DNA of 64,000 nucleotides, taken from Butyrivibrio sp. MB2005 (GTDB lineage: Bacteria; Bacillota; Clostridia; Lachnospirales; Lachnospiraceae). Both the position numbers and the translations under genes were made by a program. Each line of letters opens with the position of its first letter. The stretch's first letter is position 1. Where the stretch lies: NCBI RefSeq assembly GCF_000424285.1, contig NZ_KE384158.1, positions 136,979 through 200,978 of the forward strand. The letters run 5' to 3'. The notes beneath the pieces were generated by a model. The model did no database searches. It had not been told where the DNA came from and worked only from the letters and a program-made list of their open reading frames with translations. Shown one piece after another: positions 42,298 to 54,100 of the stretch.

Positions 42298-45200
42298 TTA
42301 TCTAAATTCGTGTGTACCGCTTCCTGCTTCTACAGGCTCTTTTCCGGGCATAATAACTGTTGCGCTGCTGCCTACAGGAACTGTAAGTCTGTATACATAG
42401 CTTCCGTCTTCTGACAGCTCCCAGCCTGCACAGATAGCACCGTAAGGCGTGGTGAAGTGTCCCTTCACATAAGAATATGTCTTATCCATATAGGGCTTAA
42501 CCGTGAAATGTCTGTAGCCCGGTGCATCCTCATCTCTCATTATTCCAAGAGCGTACATGTAGAACCACTCAATAACCGCACCAAGTGAATAGTGATTGAA
42601 GGAATTCATGCTGTTGTGACCGCCAAAACCATTCTCTATTGTGAAGGAATCCCATCTCTCCCAAATACTTGTAGCCCCCTGGGTAACGGGATAAAGCCAT
42701 GAAGGACATCCTTTCTGAGACATGAGCTTATATGCGTCATCGCTATGACCTGTCTCAGTGAGCATGGGATTAAGCGGTGCTGTTCCAAAGAATCCTGTTT
42801 TTACAAGATATCCTGTCTTCTTTGTGGCATCTGATAATCTGTCGCCCACAAGCTTCTTCATCTCATCTGTAACCATCTTAAATGACAGAGGAAGCGCGTA
42901 GGAACACTGGGTATCATCCTTTGTTTTTCCTGTTTCCTTATCAAAATATTTCTCATTAAAGGAAACCTTCAGCTGCTCGTAAAGGGCCTGATATGCTTTC
43001 GCATCAGCATCTTTTTCTATAACCTTTGCCATACGGGCCATTGTGTAGGCATTATATCCATAGAATGCATGGCAGATAAGGAAAATATCCGTCTCATCAG
43101 GAGCCAGCCAGTCTCCAAGAGTAAAGCCTCCCCCAAGGTCTCCCTGCTCCCACAAGCCTGCTGAATAGTCCATGTAAAGCTTTAATGCATCATAGTTATC
43201 GCGAATCACCTTCACATCGCCGTACTGCTGGAACAGCTCCCATGTCACATGAATAGCTGAGCTCTCATAGGTATAGCCGCCAAAACCGCCTCCAACAGGA
43301 GCAATATCAGGGAATTTTCCGTTTTTGTCCTGAAGGTCTCTCATACACATGAGCCAGTTTTCATAGAAAAGTCTGGTGTCAGCATGGAACATTGCTGTTC
43401 TTGCAAATATGGAAGTATCGCCGTCCCATCCCATTCTCTCATTTCTCTGAGGGCAATCTGTAGGAATGCTGATAAAGTTGGACTGCTGCGATCTTCTTAC
43501 GTTCTGTATGAATTTGTTAGTAAGCTCATCTGAGGTCTCAAGAGATGATGTCATATCAAAAGCAGATGATAGAACAAGCATCTTCACATCAGAAAGCTCC
43601 GGCTTTTTTGAGACTCCCGATATCTCTATATATCTATAACCTCTAAAGGTAAATGCCGGTGTATACTCTTCGCCGTTATCATCTCCCTTAAAGGTATAAA
43701 GATCTGTACAATCAGCATCACGCAGGTTCTCAACCATCATGGTTCCGGCTTTACCTGTAAACTCAGGGATATCGGGATACAGAAGCTCTGCATATCTCAG
43801 GGTAGCTGTAGCTCCCTTTTCTCCATAGAGTCGCAGCTTTGGAACACCTGCTACGTTTACACCCATATCATAGATATAGACGCCCTCTGAAACCTCGCTT
43901 ACTGAAAGTGCTGTAAGCTCGTAGGATACCTTAACCCCATCTCCCACCTGTCCTATAAGGGAAGTCTTATCTATATTAACTTCGGGCCATACTACAGGTC
44001 CTGATGACATGGTTTCTTCATGATAAATGGGTGTAGGCTCTATCTCGGCAGGCTTTTCCCAATCGCCATCTGCAAAACCTGCTTCAGAGAAGCCCTTAAC
44101 CTTTTCATCTCTTGTGGCATCATAATGCTCACCATGGAAAAATCCTGCGTATGTGTATGGACCTTCGCCATAGTATTTCCAGGTATCAGTTTCTGTTGGA
44201 ATGCTTACTACGCTTCCATCCTCGTATGTAACCTCGATAAGTCCAAGGAAGGACTCTTTATCGCCATAGTAATTATAGTTACCAAGGACGAAGGTCTGAG
44301 CATCACTCCACCAGCCTGATGCAAGAATTACGCCGATGGCATTTTTTCCTTCTTTTATCTGCTCTGTAATATCATAGGTCTGATAGTAAAGATGTCTGTC
44401 GTACTGAGTTGCACCGGGATTAAACCAGGTATCAGTAACTTTACTTCCATTTATCCTGCACTCGTAAATACCTCTTGCTGTGGCATAGAGTCTTGCCTTC
44501 TTAATCTTCTTATCCGTTACATCAAACTCTTTTCTTAACATAGGAATTGAAGTGTGGCTTGGATCCTTGGTAAGCATAAGATCATCAGATGCTGTTCCGT
44601 AGATATGTGAATCTTCATCCCTATCACTTCTGTTCTCATCAAAAACATAAGTGTTCGTATCACTGTATACCACGCTGTAGGGCTTTCTGAGGTTCTTAAC
44701 CTCAAGACTATAGAGATCAGCTCCCTGTCCCTTTGGCACAAATACACCTATCTCATTAAGTCTCGGGAACGTATTAACATCATTTGTTCCTATGGGATTA
44801 AGTGCTCTTGGAGCCTCAATCTCTCCAAAGAATGATCTGTCCTTGGATACGTCGATACGCTTTCCGTCAAGAACTGTGTATGCACCATTTCCTCTCACAT
44901 CAAGAAAAAGCTCATGCTCTTTATATCTGTTAGCTTCTGTCAAAACGTCCTTTTTCTCAGGATCGTCGCAGTCCTTAACAGGTACCTCCACAATAGGCTT
45001 ATCCGCAGTATCTTCAGGAAGTATTCCAACTCTGTAAATTCTGAGCAATGCAGGAATCTCTTTTACGTCAAGTTCAAACTTAAAGTAGTTTTCCCTGTCC
45101 TTAATTCTCTTATCGTTTCTGCCGAGTACCACAGCAAAAACAGATGATCCCTCGTGGATCCTGAATCTGGCTGTAAGCCCAAATATGCCATATACATCTG

Positions 45201-45585
45201 AGCTGAGTGAACACTTTGTTGGTCCAATCCACTTTGCTCCTTCAAATGTATCCTCATGATCCATCATGAAGCCAGTCTCAAAAAAGTTTCCTTTACTCTC
45301 TGAGCTTCTTCCATGATTATCCGTAACAGTCACATCAAAGCTGTAACAGGTTTTGGCTTTAAGGCTATCTCCCTCGTAGCACACTTCTGAAAGATTACCA
45401 TCTTCTATTTCACCTGAATCCCATACAATCTCTCCATTTTCATTTTTTACGATAACTTTCGCAGATTTTTGCAAGGTATCGTTCTCATCGCTTTCAAGTT
45501 TCCATGAAAAACGAGGCGAAGAAGTGTCAATTCCAAGCGGATTTGACCTGTACTCCGTCTTACATTCAACAATTTTAAGTCCCAT
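42298..45585 (-). CDS. GH78 alpha-L-rhamnosidase
   Basis: 1095 residues, no signal peptide. The start MGLKIVECKTEYRSNPLGID was chosen since GAGGG lies six bases before it; this sequence is the standard start of the family. Order: Fn3-like N-domain, two beta-sandwich carbohydrate-binding regions (YDRHLYYQTYDITEQIKEGKNAIGVILASGWWS), and a six-hairpin barrel with PTDCPQRNERMGWDGDTSIFARTAMF, which carries the acidic residues (Glu, Asp) of the active site, and GATSIWERWDSFT. It releases terminal rhamnose from plant glycans or glycosides in the cytoplasm. First gene of an operon with the GH106-like enzyme. Confidence 0.93.
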   Translation of the reverse strand: MGLKIVECKTEYRSNPLGIDTSSPRFSWKLESDENDTLQKSAKVIVKNENGEIVWDSGEIEDGNLSEVCYEGDSLKAKTCYSFDVTVTDNHGRSSESKGNFFETGFMMDHEDTFEGAKWIGPTKCSLSSDVYGIFGLTARFRIHEGSSVFAVVLGRNDKRIKDRENYFKFELDVKEIPALLRIYRVGILPEDTADKPIVEVPVKDCDDPEKKDVLTEANRYKEHELFLDVRGNGAYTVLDGKRIDVSKDRSFFGEIEAPRALNPIGTNDVNTFPRLNEIGVFVPKGQGADLYSLEVKNLRKPYSVVYSDTNTYVFDENRSDRDEDSHIYGTASDDLMLTKDPSHTSIPMLRKEFDVTDKKIKKARLYATARGIYECRINGSKVTDTWFNPGATQYDRHLYYQTYDITEQIKEGKNAIGVILASGWWSDAQTFVLGNYNYYGDKESFLGLIEVTYEDGSVVSIPTETDTWKYYGEGPYTYAGFFHGEHYDATRDEKVKGFSEAGFADGDWEKPAEIEPTPIYHEETMSSGPVVWPEVNIDKTSLIGQVGDGVKVSYELTALSVSEVSEGVYIYDMGVNVAGVPKLRLYGEKGATATLRYAELLYPDIPEFTGKAGTMMVENLRDADCTDLYTFKGDDNGEEYTPAFTFRGYRYIEISGVSKKPELSDVKMLVLSSAFDMTSSLETSDELTNKFIQNVRRSQQSNFISIPTDCPQRNERMGWDGDTSIFARTAMFHADTRLFYENWLMCMRDLQDKNGKFPDIAPVGGGFGGYTYESSAIHVTWELFQQYGDVKVIRDNYDALKLYMDYSAGLWEQGDLGGGFTLGDWLAPDETDIFLICHAFYGYNAYTMARMAKVIEKDADAKAYQALYEQLKVSFNEKYFDKETGKTKDDTQCSYALPLSFKMVTDEMKKLVGDRLSDATKKTGYLVKTGFFGTAPLNPMLTETGHSDDAYKLMSQKGCPSWLYPVTQGATSIWERWDSFTIENGFGGHNSMNSFNHYSLGAVIEWFYMYALGIMRDEDAPGYRHFTVKPYMDKTYSYVKGHFTTPYGAICAGWELSEDGSYVYRLTVPVGSSATVIMPGKEPVEAGSGTHEFR

Positions 45586-45657
45586 AAATACCCTCTTTTC
45601 TAAAAAATTTCTCCCTATTTTTTTCAAGTATCTATTATTGTACAATGGAAAAAGTCT

Positions 45658-45745
45658 TTTCGTAAATTTTTTCTTTTTGTCTGCGAAAATTTTCGTTAGT
45701 TACGAAACTTAATTTCGTTAATTCACATATCTTTTCATTTCGTAA
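45658..45745. promoter_or_regulatory. Cluster of TTTCGTWA boxes upstream of the rhamnosidase operon
   Basis: Forward boxes TTTCGTAA/TTTCGTTA start at 45658, 45691, 45713 and 45738. Reverse boxes start at 45681 (CTGCGAAA) and 45700 (TTACGAAA). The centre TTTCGTTAGTTACGAAA (45691-45707) is a near palindrome and CGAAAATTTTCG (45684-45695) a perfect one. The 16-mer ACATATCTTTTCATTT also occurs twice (45725 and 45750). The cluster lies 73-160 bp upstream of the GH78 start. The rest of 45586-45877 is AT-rich promoter DNA. Confidence 0.55.
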
Positions 45746-45877
45746 ATTTACATATCTTTTCATTTTCCTGAAATAATCATAAAAATTGTATAAATTATTT
45801 TGTGGTCATCTAAAAAACAAATACCAATCGTGCTAAAATATTTTCTAAATAATTAAACGTTATTTGGGAGAATTCTT

Positions 45878-47026
45878 GTGACAGAAGTTTTTTATTACAT
45901 TCAGGCAAATCTTGCATGCTTTTTAATTTTAGGACTTATTCTCTATAAGATAAATCATGGAATCGACAGGCAAACTTCTACTGTCATTCTCAGAAGACTT
46001 ATTATCGTTCTGATGACTTATTTTTTCTCAGACAGTATATGGATATTCTTAGACAGCGGTGTTGTAAATATACCTCATCCTGTAATGATTGTTGTTTCGA
46101 TCATTCCATTTGTCCTTATAGTATGCAGTTCATATTTCTGGTTTGTGTATTGTGAGATACTCCAGCAGGACAAGCTTATTCTGACAAGAAAGGGTGCGTT
46201 AATTTCTTCAATTCCGATTCTTATTACCGTAATACTTATTATATCCGCATCTTTTACAGGAATAGTCTTCTACTTTGATGAGAACAATCACATTAAAAAC
46301 GGACCTCTTTACGGAATACTTGTGCTGGTTCCTCTCGGATACATGGCGTATGCTTCCATTAAGGGTTTCTACAGAGCATTTACTCAGGGACGCTACATGG
46401 ATCACATCGTATATCTCACAATTGGTGTGTTCCCTTTTATTCCTATTATAACAGGCGTCTTACAGGTAATATTTATCTATATTCCTTTTATGTGTTACGG
46501 TGCCACCTTTTCCATTATGCTGATCTATCTGGCGACGCTTGAGAATCTGATTTCCATGGATTCACTGACACAGGTCAATAACAGAAATCAGATGCATAAA
46601 TATCTTATTCGAAAAATGAAGAATCCATCTCCGAACTTATCGCTGTATCTGATGATCATCGATATCGATCATTTCAAGGAGATCAATGATACCTATGGTC
46701 ATATTGAAGGTGATAAGGCTCTCGTACGAGTAGCTAATGCCATGAAGGATGCATGTCAGGCGCACCGCAACAGATTCTTCGTTTCAAGATTTGGCGGCGA
46801 TGAATTCATAGTAATTGCCGAGACCGAGTACAAAGGCGAAGTAAACTGGTTATCAGAAAAAATCCGCTCAAATGTTAAGCTCTATAACGATAAAGCCGAT
46901 GTTCCCTATAACCTCTCCGTATGTGTGGGAATAGCTGAATACGATTATACTAATCCTGTTCCTATCCCTTCACTTATTGCAAGAGCTGATTCGGATCTCT
47001 ATCACATGAAACATGCAAGAACATAA
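45878..47026 (+). CDS. Membrane diguanylate cyclase (GGDEF)
   Basis: 382 residues from a GTG start, seven bases after GGGAG. Six or seven membrane helices fill residues 5-225, then a full GGDEF domain: DSLTQVNNRNQ, IDIDHFKEINDTYGHIEGDKALV, the active site RFGGDEFIVIAE and ADSDLYHMKH. It should make cyclic di-GMP in response to a signal felt by the membrane part. The inhibitory RxxD site before the active site is not evident (HRNRFFVSRFGGDEF). The membrane part resembles that of the EAL protein at 58284-60185. It is a single gene between divergent and tandem neighbours. Confidence 0.92.
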   Translation: MTEVFYYIQANLACFLILGLILYKINHGIDRQTSTVILRRLIIVLMTYFFSDSIWIFLDSGVVNIPHPVMIVVSIIPFVLIVCSSYFWFVYCEILQQDKLILTRKGALISSIPILITVILIISASFTGIVFYFDENNHIKNGPLYGILVLVPLGYMAYASIKGFYRAFTQGRYMDHIVYLTIGVFPFIPIITGVLQVIFIYIPFMCYGATFSIMLIYLATLENLISMDSLTQVNNRNQMHKYLIRKMKNPSPNLSLYLMIIDIDHFKEINDTYGHIEGDKALVRVANAMKDACQAHRNRFFVSRFGGDEFIVIAETEYKGEVNWLSEKIRSNVKLYNDKADVPYNLSVCVGIAEYDYTNPVPIPSLIARADSDLYHMKHART

Positions 47027-47115
47027 ATGCATTATAAAGTTATAAAAAGTTTATCTTTATTTTCTTTTTTCCTTTAAATTAATAGCATAAAATTAAAGTG
47101 TTACTTATTGAGGGA

Positions 47116-47132
47116 GGGCAGATAAACTGCCC
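47116..47132 (+). promoter_or_regulatory. Hairpin in the leader of the Fn3 protein gene
   Basis: GGGCAGATAAACTGCCC forms a 6-bp GC-rich stem with a short loop, 22 bases before the start codon and 9 bases before the AGGAG site. It could affect transcript stability or initiation. No known riboswitch consensus was seen around it. Confidence 0.4.
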
Positions 47133-47154
47133 ATGCAAAAAAGGAGAATAGTTT

Positions 47155-48144
47155 ATGAAGAAAGCACTAAAGTATCTGATTTTACCGGTCCTGATGTTTG
47201 CTCTTTTGCTGATTCCGCACATGCAGGTCAGAGCAGAAGGCACAACACCTATCACAATCACAGCAACGACCACTGATTCCATTACAGCTTCCTGGCCTGC
47301 AGAGCAAACTGCAGCTAAATATTTTATTGGGTACGGCACAACTCAGGACGAAGCTACTACTAATTGCGCTGTAGGTAAAGCAATTGAAGTAACCACAACT
47401 TCCTATACTTTTACAAATTTAAAGCCCGGTAATAAATACTTCATAGTTTTAAAATATGCGAAAAAAGATGCTCTGGAAACATTATTAGATGACAAGTACA
47501 AGAATGCAACCGCTGTTACTATCCCGCCAACACCTACTAACGTTCATTCTACATTCTGGTCTCTTGGAACTGACAAGCTTATAATCGAATGGGACTGCGC
47601 AGATAAATATGACAGATTTGAAGTAGCTGTCAAGGATTCCGAAGATGACGGCTATACCAAGGATACAACAGAAAAGAAGATGGAGTTTGACACAGAGGAC
47701 GTCTCATATATAAATGTGAAGGTTCGTTCTATTGTTGAATATGACGGCACAAAGTACTACAGTGCATATTCAGATTCCTATAAGTCATTTGCACAGCCCA
47801 CAGTTAAAGAAACTGAGGATGGCTATGCTGTTACTATCAAGAAAAAGAAGCTGATAGTTCAGTGGTGGAAAGAAAAATATGCAAACGGCTATGAAATCTG
47901 GGTTGCAACCAAGAAGAACGGCAAGTACACCAAAGTTAAGACCATAAAAAACAGGAACACTGAAAAGGCAACCATCGCTAAATACAATAAGAAGAAATTC
48001 AATCCCAAAGGAAAATACTGGATTGCTGTTACTGCTTACAGAGATGAAAACGGAAAGCGCAATAGAACCAGTGCTTCTTATGTAATCTTTTATGATAAGG
48101 GCGAAACCTATCAGACAATCAGGAAAAATGGTACTGTAAAATAA
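47155..48144 (+). CDS. Secreted protein with fibronectin type III domains
   Basis: 329 residues. The signal peptide ends near residue 26 (MQVRAEG). Residues 28-120 form an Fn3 domain (ITATTTDSITASWPA ... TSYTFTNLKPGNKYFIVLKYA), a second beta domain follows to about 215, and a third Fn3-like domain (KKKKLIVQWWKEKYANGYEIWVATKKNGKYTKVKTI ... KYWIAVTAYRDENGK) ends the protein. The last part is the type often found attached to surface proteins of Lachnospiraceae. No catalytic motif and no LPXTG. It probably binds cell wall or partners. The start follows AAAGGAG; a strong terminator follows. Confidence 0.88.
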   Translation: MKKALKYLILPVLMFALLLIPHMQVRAEGTTPITITATTTDSITASWPAEQTAAKYFIGYGTTQDEATTNCAVGKAIEVTTTSYTFTNLKPGNKYFIVLKYAKKDALETLLDDKYKNATAVTIPPTPTNVHSTFWSLGTDKLIIEWDCADKYDRFEVAVKDSEDDGYTKDTTEKKMEFDTEDVSYINVKVRSIVEYDGTKYYSAYSDSYKSFAQPTVKETEDGYAVTIKKKKLIVQWWKEKYANGYEIWVATKKNGKYTKVKTIKNRNTEKATIAKYNKKKFNPKGKYWIAVTAYRDENGKRNRTSASYVIFYDKGETYQTIRKNGTVK

Positions 48145-48155
48145 ACCATAATATC

Positions 48156-48189
48156 AAAAGTGCCGATGCATCCAACATCGGCACTTTTT
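48156..48189. terminator. Terminator between the Fn3 and NRPS genes
   Basis: A perfect 13-bp stem AAAAGTGCCGATG / CATCGGCACTTTT with a 7-base loop is followed by T on the plus strand and by TTTT on the minus strand, so it can serve both converging genes. Confidence 0.9.
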
Positions 48190-48196
48190 CTGTGAA

Positions 48197-51100
48197 TCAA
48201 CCATTAACCATGTTTTCAAGAATCTCTACATACAGATCGTGGAACCTCTCCATAACAGCCCTGTCATGCATTTGTCCTGCATATTCCATCTCTGAATCAT
48301 ATCCTCCATCTCCATACTCATTTTCAAGAAGCTCAAGTTCCAGGCATCCTGCCGCTACAGAGAATTCATCCTCCAGTTCTATCAGCTCCGGATCAAGTTC
48401 ATCCAGCTCAGAACCATTAATACCAAGCTGAAGGTTAACCTCCATCCATTCATTCTTAAAGGGCTGAAGATCACTTGCAAGGTAATCGTATGAATTATGG
48501 GCAATTCCCGATGCAACCTGCTCCTTAACCGTCAATAGAAGTTCCCTGTCAGATTCTATTTCATCCATCCTCACAGCCACCGGAAGATTTTTAATAAGCA
48601 TTCCGACGCTGCTCTCTGATTCCGGCGAAAGTCTGTTATTAAATATCCAGTTTGTCATAACATTATTTTTACCTGTGGCTTTAGAAAGTGCTTTTAAAGC
48701 TGCTGCTATTGCCATGACTGATATGGTGGCACCGCTCCTCTTCTCGGCAGCTTGGACTTTATCAGCATCAAAAGAAAGTCTCTTCATTCTGTTTTCTAAA
48801 CTGATATCCCTGGTGCCATCATCTGTATCAAGACTCCTGCACCACTTATCCTGTCCGTACCGCTCCGTATAATATTTCCTGTCCTCTTCATATTTTCCGG
48901 ACTTTATGCGCTCTTCTTCCTGTTCAATCAGAGCAAAATAGTAATCTCTTTTTAGTTCTCTTCCAAAGTAAGCATTAACTATATCTCCCAGTATGACTCC
49001 AAGGGATCCTCCATCCATAAGAAGATGATGCACATCCATAAACAGGTAGGTTCCCTTCTGCCCCTTAAATACATTAACCTTGCAAAGGCATGAATCCAGT
49101 ATTTTTCTAAAGGGCAGCACAAGTACCTGGGACAGACTTTCTTCTGTAGATGGCATGATATCTTTAACCACCACCTTAGGTACAAGCCCTGGCTCATATT
49201 TTTGCCTCAGTTCGCTGTTTTCATCAAAATAAAACTTAACGGACAATCCGGGATGATTATCAATTGCTCTGTTTACTGCATCGCAAAGTCTGTCTGCATC
49301 AATCCTTTCATCGAACCTCACAAGGAAATGAGTATTGCTCCACATGGTAGAATCAGGGCTAAACAACTGCAGATCAACCATTTCCACCTGCATGGGAGTC
49401 AGCATATGAGATTCTCCCCTGGCTCTGGTATCCCTGTCATCAAGATTTTCCATTGCAGATCTGTTTTCCAGTTCCCTGGCAATGTTTGAAGGAGTCCTAA
49501 GCTGAAAGATATCTGCTGCAGTAAGTCCATCAAGGTGACTCTCCGCCAGAGCTACCATAGCTTTAAGTGAATCGCCGCCAAGATCAAAGAAATCATCCAG
49601 TATGCCAACGCTGCCATTCTCCAGCGAAAGCGCTTTTGCAAATGCAGCGCACAAGGCCTTTTCCTCAGGCGTATTCGGCGCAACATATTCAGCTTTCATT
49701 TCCTGAATATCAGGATCAGGCAAAGCCTTCCTGTCCACCTTGCCATTACTGGTCTGAGGCATCTTATCAAGCTGTATGATAACTGACGGAACCATATACT
49801 CCGGAAGCTTATCCATCATATGCTTTTTTAACTCTGCTTCAGAAACTGACGCAGAAGCAGTATAGTAGCCTGCCAGATACTCCAGGCTTCCATTCTTTTT
49901 AACTACCGCAGCACCTGTCGCAACTCCGGGATACTCAGACATAACCTTCTCTATCTCATCCAGTTCGATTCTGAAGCCTCTTAGTTTTATCTGATTATCA
50001 AGTCTTCCAAATATCCTTACTTCGCCGTCTTCAGTCCATGCAGCCAGATCTCCGCTGTGATACGCCCTCATCCCGTCATGGGTAAAGAAGGCTGCTGCCG
50101 TCTTATCCGGAAGTTTTACATATCCCCTTCCAACCTGATCGCCGCATATTATGAGCTCACCCTTCATTCCCACAGGAAGCTCATTTCCAAAGGTATCTGA
50201 TACATAAAAATATGTATTGGCTATAGGTGGTCCAACCGTTACCACTTCGCTTCCATCCATCACTACAGCAGCGCAGCCCATAGTACATTCCGTCGGACCA
50301 TAGACATTTAGTATTACACTGTCATCTCTAAGTTCCCTGAGCTTACTGTATAGCTGTATAGGGAAAGCCTCAGCTCCTATATCCAAAAATGTAAACTGAC
50401 CTATAGCCTCTCTGCTTTCCGGAATCTCCAGGAGACTTAGAAGATAAGTCGGGGTACAGGTTATACCATTTGCCCCTGTTTCTCTGACAAGTTTTGCAAA
50501 GTCGCCCGGATTATGGATCTCCGTCTCTGTAGCGATAACAACCGTATTGCCGTTACAAAGGGGAACAAACTCCTCCACAACGGAGACATCAAAGGAAAAT
50601 GCTGCTATAGCCAGATTCACCCGTTCAGGCTCTGCATAATACATGATCTCAAGAGATTTCTCATTCCGGTGCACGTAGTTAGCTATATTTTGGTGTTCTA
50701 TCATTACACCTTTAGGACGACCTGTGGAACCGGAGGTATAGATACAGTATGCAAGATCTGTTTTATCTGAATCTGCCAGTTCTACATTATCATAGCTATC
50801 ATCACAAGCGATCTCTTCCAGTTCAGATCCAAGCAGCGCTTCAAGAGTCAGAAGCTTAAAACCCTTATTATCAAGGTCACGATCCTTCACGGCAGCTTTT
50901 GTGGTCAGCAGTATATTACTGTCTGCATCATCCATACAGAAAAGGATTCTGTCATCCGGATAATCCGTAATAAAGGGCACAAAGGCTCCGCCTGCCTTAA
51001 GTATTGCAATTTCAGCCACATATGCCCATATCTGCCTGTCAAAAAGAACTCCCACAAGACTGTCAGCCTGAACCTTCTCTTTTCGCAGAATCTGAGATAA

Positions 51101-54100
51101 CCTGTTAGTTATAAGATCAAGTTCACGGAATGATAGCTTTTTACCATCTGCTATAACGGCAATCTTATCAGGCTTATTTACAGCATGCTCATGAATCTGT
51201 ATATGCACAGGCTTAAAGCCGATATCAACGGCCGTGTCATTAAAGGATGCAAGTTTCCCTTTATCCTCATCAGATAAAATAGATATTTCACCTATAGAGT
51301 GAGCCTTCATAAGCCCCCTGGCAACTGCAAAGAGATCTTTTGCAAATCGTCTCACATAATCAGCAGAGAACCTTTCATTCCTATATTCCAGGGTCATGTT
51401 ATAGAGCCCGTCTGTAGAGAAAAACTGGATAGACATGCAGCCTGTTACCATTCCTGTATGGTAATGCTCCATAAACCACTTGTCGCCTTCAAGAAGGCTT
51501 TTTCCTGCAGCTGTACCCATCTTATCCGTAAAAAGATCACCCTGATATATGAATTCCACATCCTCATTCACAGGGCAGTTCTTTAATACTTCATCAAAAG
51601 AATATATGTCATTTGACATGGATGAAAACAGCTGCTTACTGATCTTCTTAAGGAATTCGTCTACGGAAATGTCCTTACTTAGATCACCGCATACAGGAAT
51701 ACGTTTAATAAGCGTACCCATGGTGTTATTCATCTCAGAGAGACCTCTGCCATTATATACGGTGGAAAATGACACATATTTACTGTTTAGATATTTGCCA
51801 AGCAAAATTGCCATAGCCCCCTGGAAGAAGCTGCTCTCAGATATATGAAGCCTGTCACAGAATGCCTTCACTTCTGCGGCCTTAAGGTCTCCCGGCTCAA
51901 ACCTTAGATTTTCACTAACGCCGGGGGTAAGCTGACCATTAAGGTCACCCATAAGAGCAGGAACATCTTCAAAATCCTTGAAAAGATCCAGGTAGTATTG
52001 CCTTGCCTTATCGTGGGAACCATCAGCAAGGAGCCTTTCTTCATACATACCAACCTGCTGTATGGAGAAATCCTCACCTATGGGCTCACCTCCTGACAGG
52101 ACTCTGTTCATCTCCGCAATAAAGAGGCTGATAGCTGTTCCGTCAAAGAAAATAAGGTGGGACTTTATCGCCAGATAGCATCTGCTCTCTGTCCTGTATA
52201 CCGCAAAATGGAATAAAAGCTCATTCATCATGGGGACAACAGGTATAAAATTCTTCATAAAATCCAGCCTGTCCTCATCCCTGCCTTCTATAACAGGTAT
52301 GTCTATCTGCGCATCAGGTACCAGCACCATATGGGGCATACCATCTTTATCATTCTTAATAATATATTTTACGCAGGGGTGTGCCTCTATAACCCTGCGA
52401 ACTGCATTTATCAGTGCTCCAGCTTCAACTCCCTCAGCAGCCCTTGCAAGATATGAAGAAGAATAGGTCTCCTTACTACCACCTGTCAGACTTTCAAGAT
52501 AGATTCCAAGCTGAGTCTTTGTAAGAGGATAATACTCTCTGTCCATGGATGGTCTGTAGGCTGACCTGTGTGAATCCAGAAAAGTGCCAAGATCTCTCGG
52601 TGTGGGATTCGCCAATATATCCTGAAATGAAGGAGCATAACCCTTTTCACCCAGCTTACTGATAAGAAGGGCAGCGCTTAAGGATGTTCCGCCAAATTCA
52701 AAGAAATCCGCAAGGACACTGACTCTGTCCATCTCAAGAACAGACGCAAAGGCATCACAGATTATTTCTTCAAGTTCTGTACATGGCGGTTCGTATTCAG
52801 CCTCAGCGGTAATTATTTCCCGATTCTTAAGGGCAGGATAATCTATTTTGTTTCTTTCATTTCTTGGCATCTCATCCAGATGCACAATAAACTCCGGTAT
52901 CATGTATTCAGGAAGAGTTTTGGCTGCATAATTCTTAACAGCCTCCGGGGATGCCTCTGCCCCGGTATAATAACAGCAAACATTATCATTGCCGTTAACC
53001 CTTACATCAACGCAGGCGATCTCTTCCATCCCATCATAGTTTCTAAGTACCTGTTCCACTTCTCCAAGCTCTACACGGTATCCACGGATCTTCACCATGC
53101 GGTCCTTCCTGCCATGGAATATAAAGCTGCCATCTTCGCCATATGCCATGTAGTCTCCTGTGCAGAACAGCGCATGCTCTTTATTCTCAGGATCTCTTAA
53201 AAACCTTTTTTTCGTTTCTTCTTCAAGGCCGCAGTATCCAAGTGCCACATATGAGCCTGATACCCGCAGCTCCCCAATTATATCTGTATCAGCTATCGCA
53301 TTTCCCTCGTCATCATAGAGAAATGCATTTGTTCTGTCACAGCTACCGCCCAGTGATCCCGGCATACCATCCCCTGCTCTGTGCATAAGTACTCCCGGAA
53401 CCTCTGTGGATCCATACAGCTCCCACTCATTTTTGCCCGTAAGATATGAGGGTTCAACCTTTTCCCCTGCCAGAAGCACATAGTCCAGGTTTAATTCACC
53501 ATATATTCTGGTCATAACTCCATACATCTGCGGTGAAATAAACATTCCGGTAATCCCCCGCTTATCTATAAGTGCATGAAGCATATCAAAATTCTTACGT
53601 TCAACCTCATTGGCAATATATACACTTCCGCCACAGGAAAGGGGCGGTGTAATATCAAGAAAGCTGGCTATGAAATTAAAGCCTGCAATGCACATGGTAT
53701 GAAGCGACTCATCTACACCAGCAACCTCTTTTACTATATTCACAGGAAAATCAAACACTTCCTGTCTGTGTATGACACCTTTGGGTTTCCCGGTTGAACC
53801 TGATGTAAACAATATCATTCCCTCTAAATCAGGTCCTGACAGATCCAGCTCCCCATTGAAGGAAAAATCTTCATCATCAAAAAGAGTGTCCATAGAAATG
53901 ATCTTAGTCCCACTAATATCCAGGGCAGAGTTGTTATCAGTCAGTACTACACTACATTCTGAACTATCTATAGTGGTTGCCGCTCTCTCTATGGGATATT
54001 CACCGTCAATAGGGACAATACAGCATCCGGCCCTTAAAATAGCAATAAGCGAGGCTATATAATCCCTGCTTCTTGACAGATAAACAGCAACTCTCCTGTG

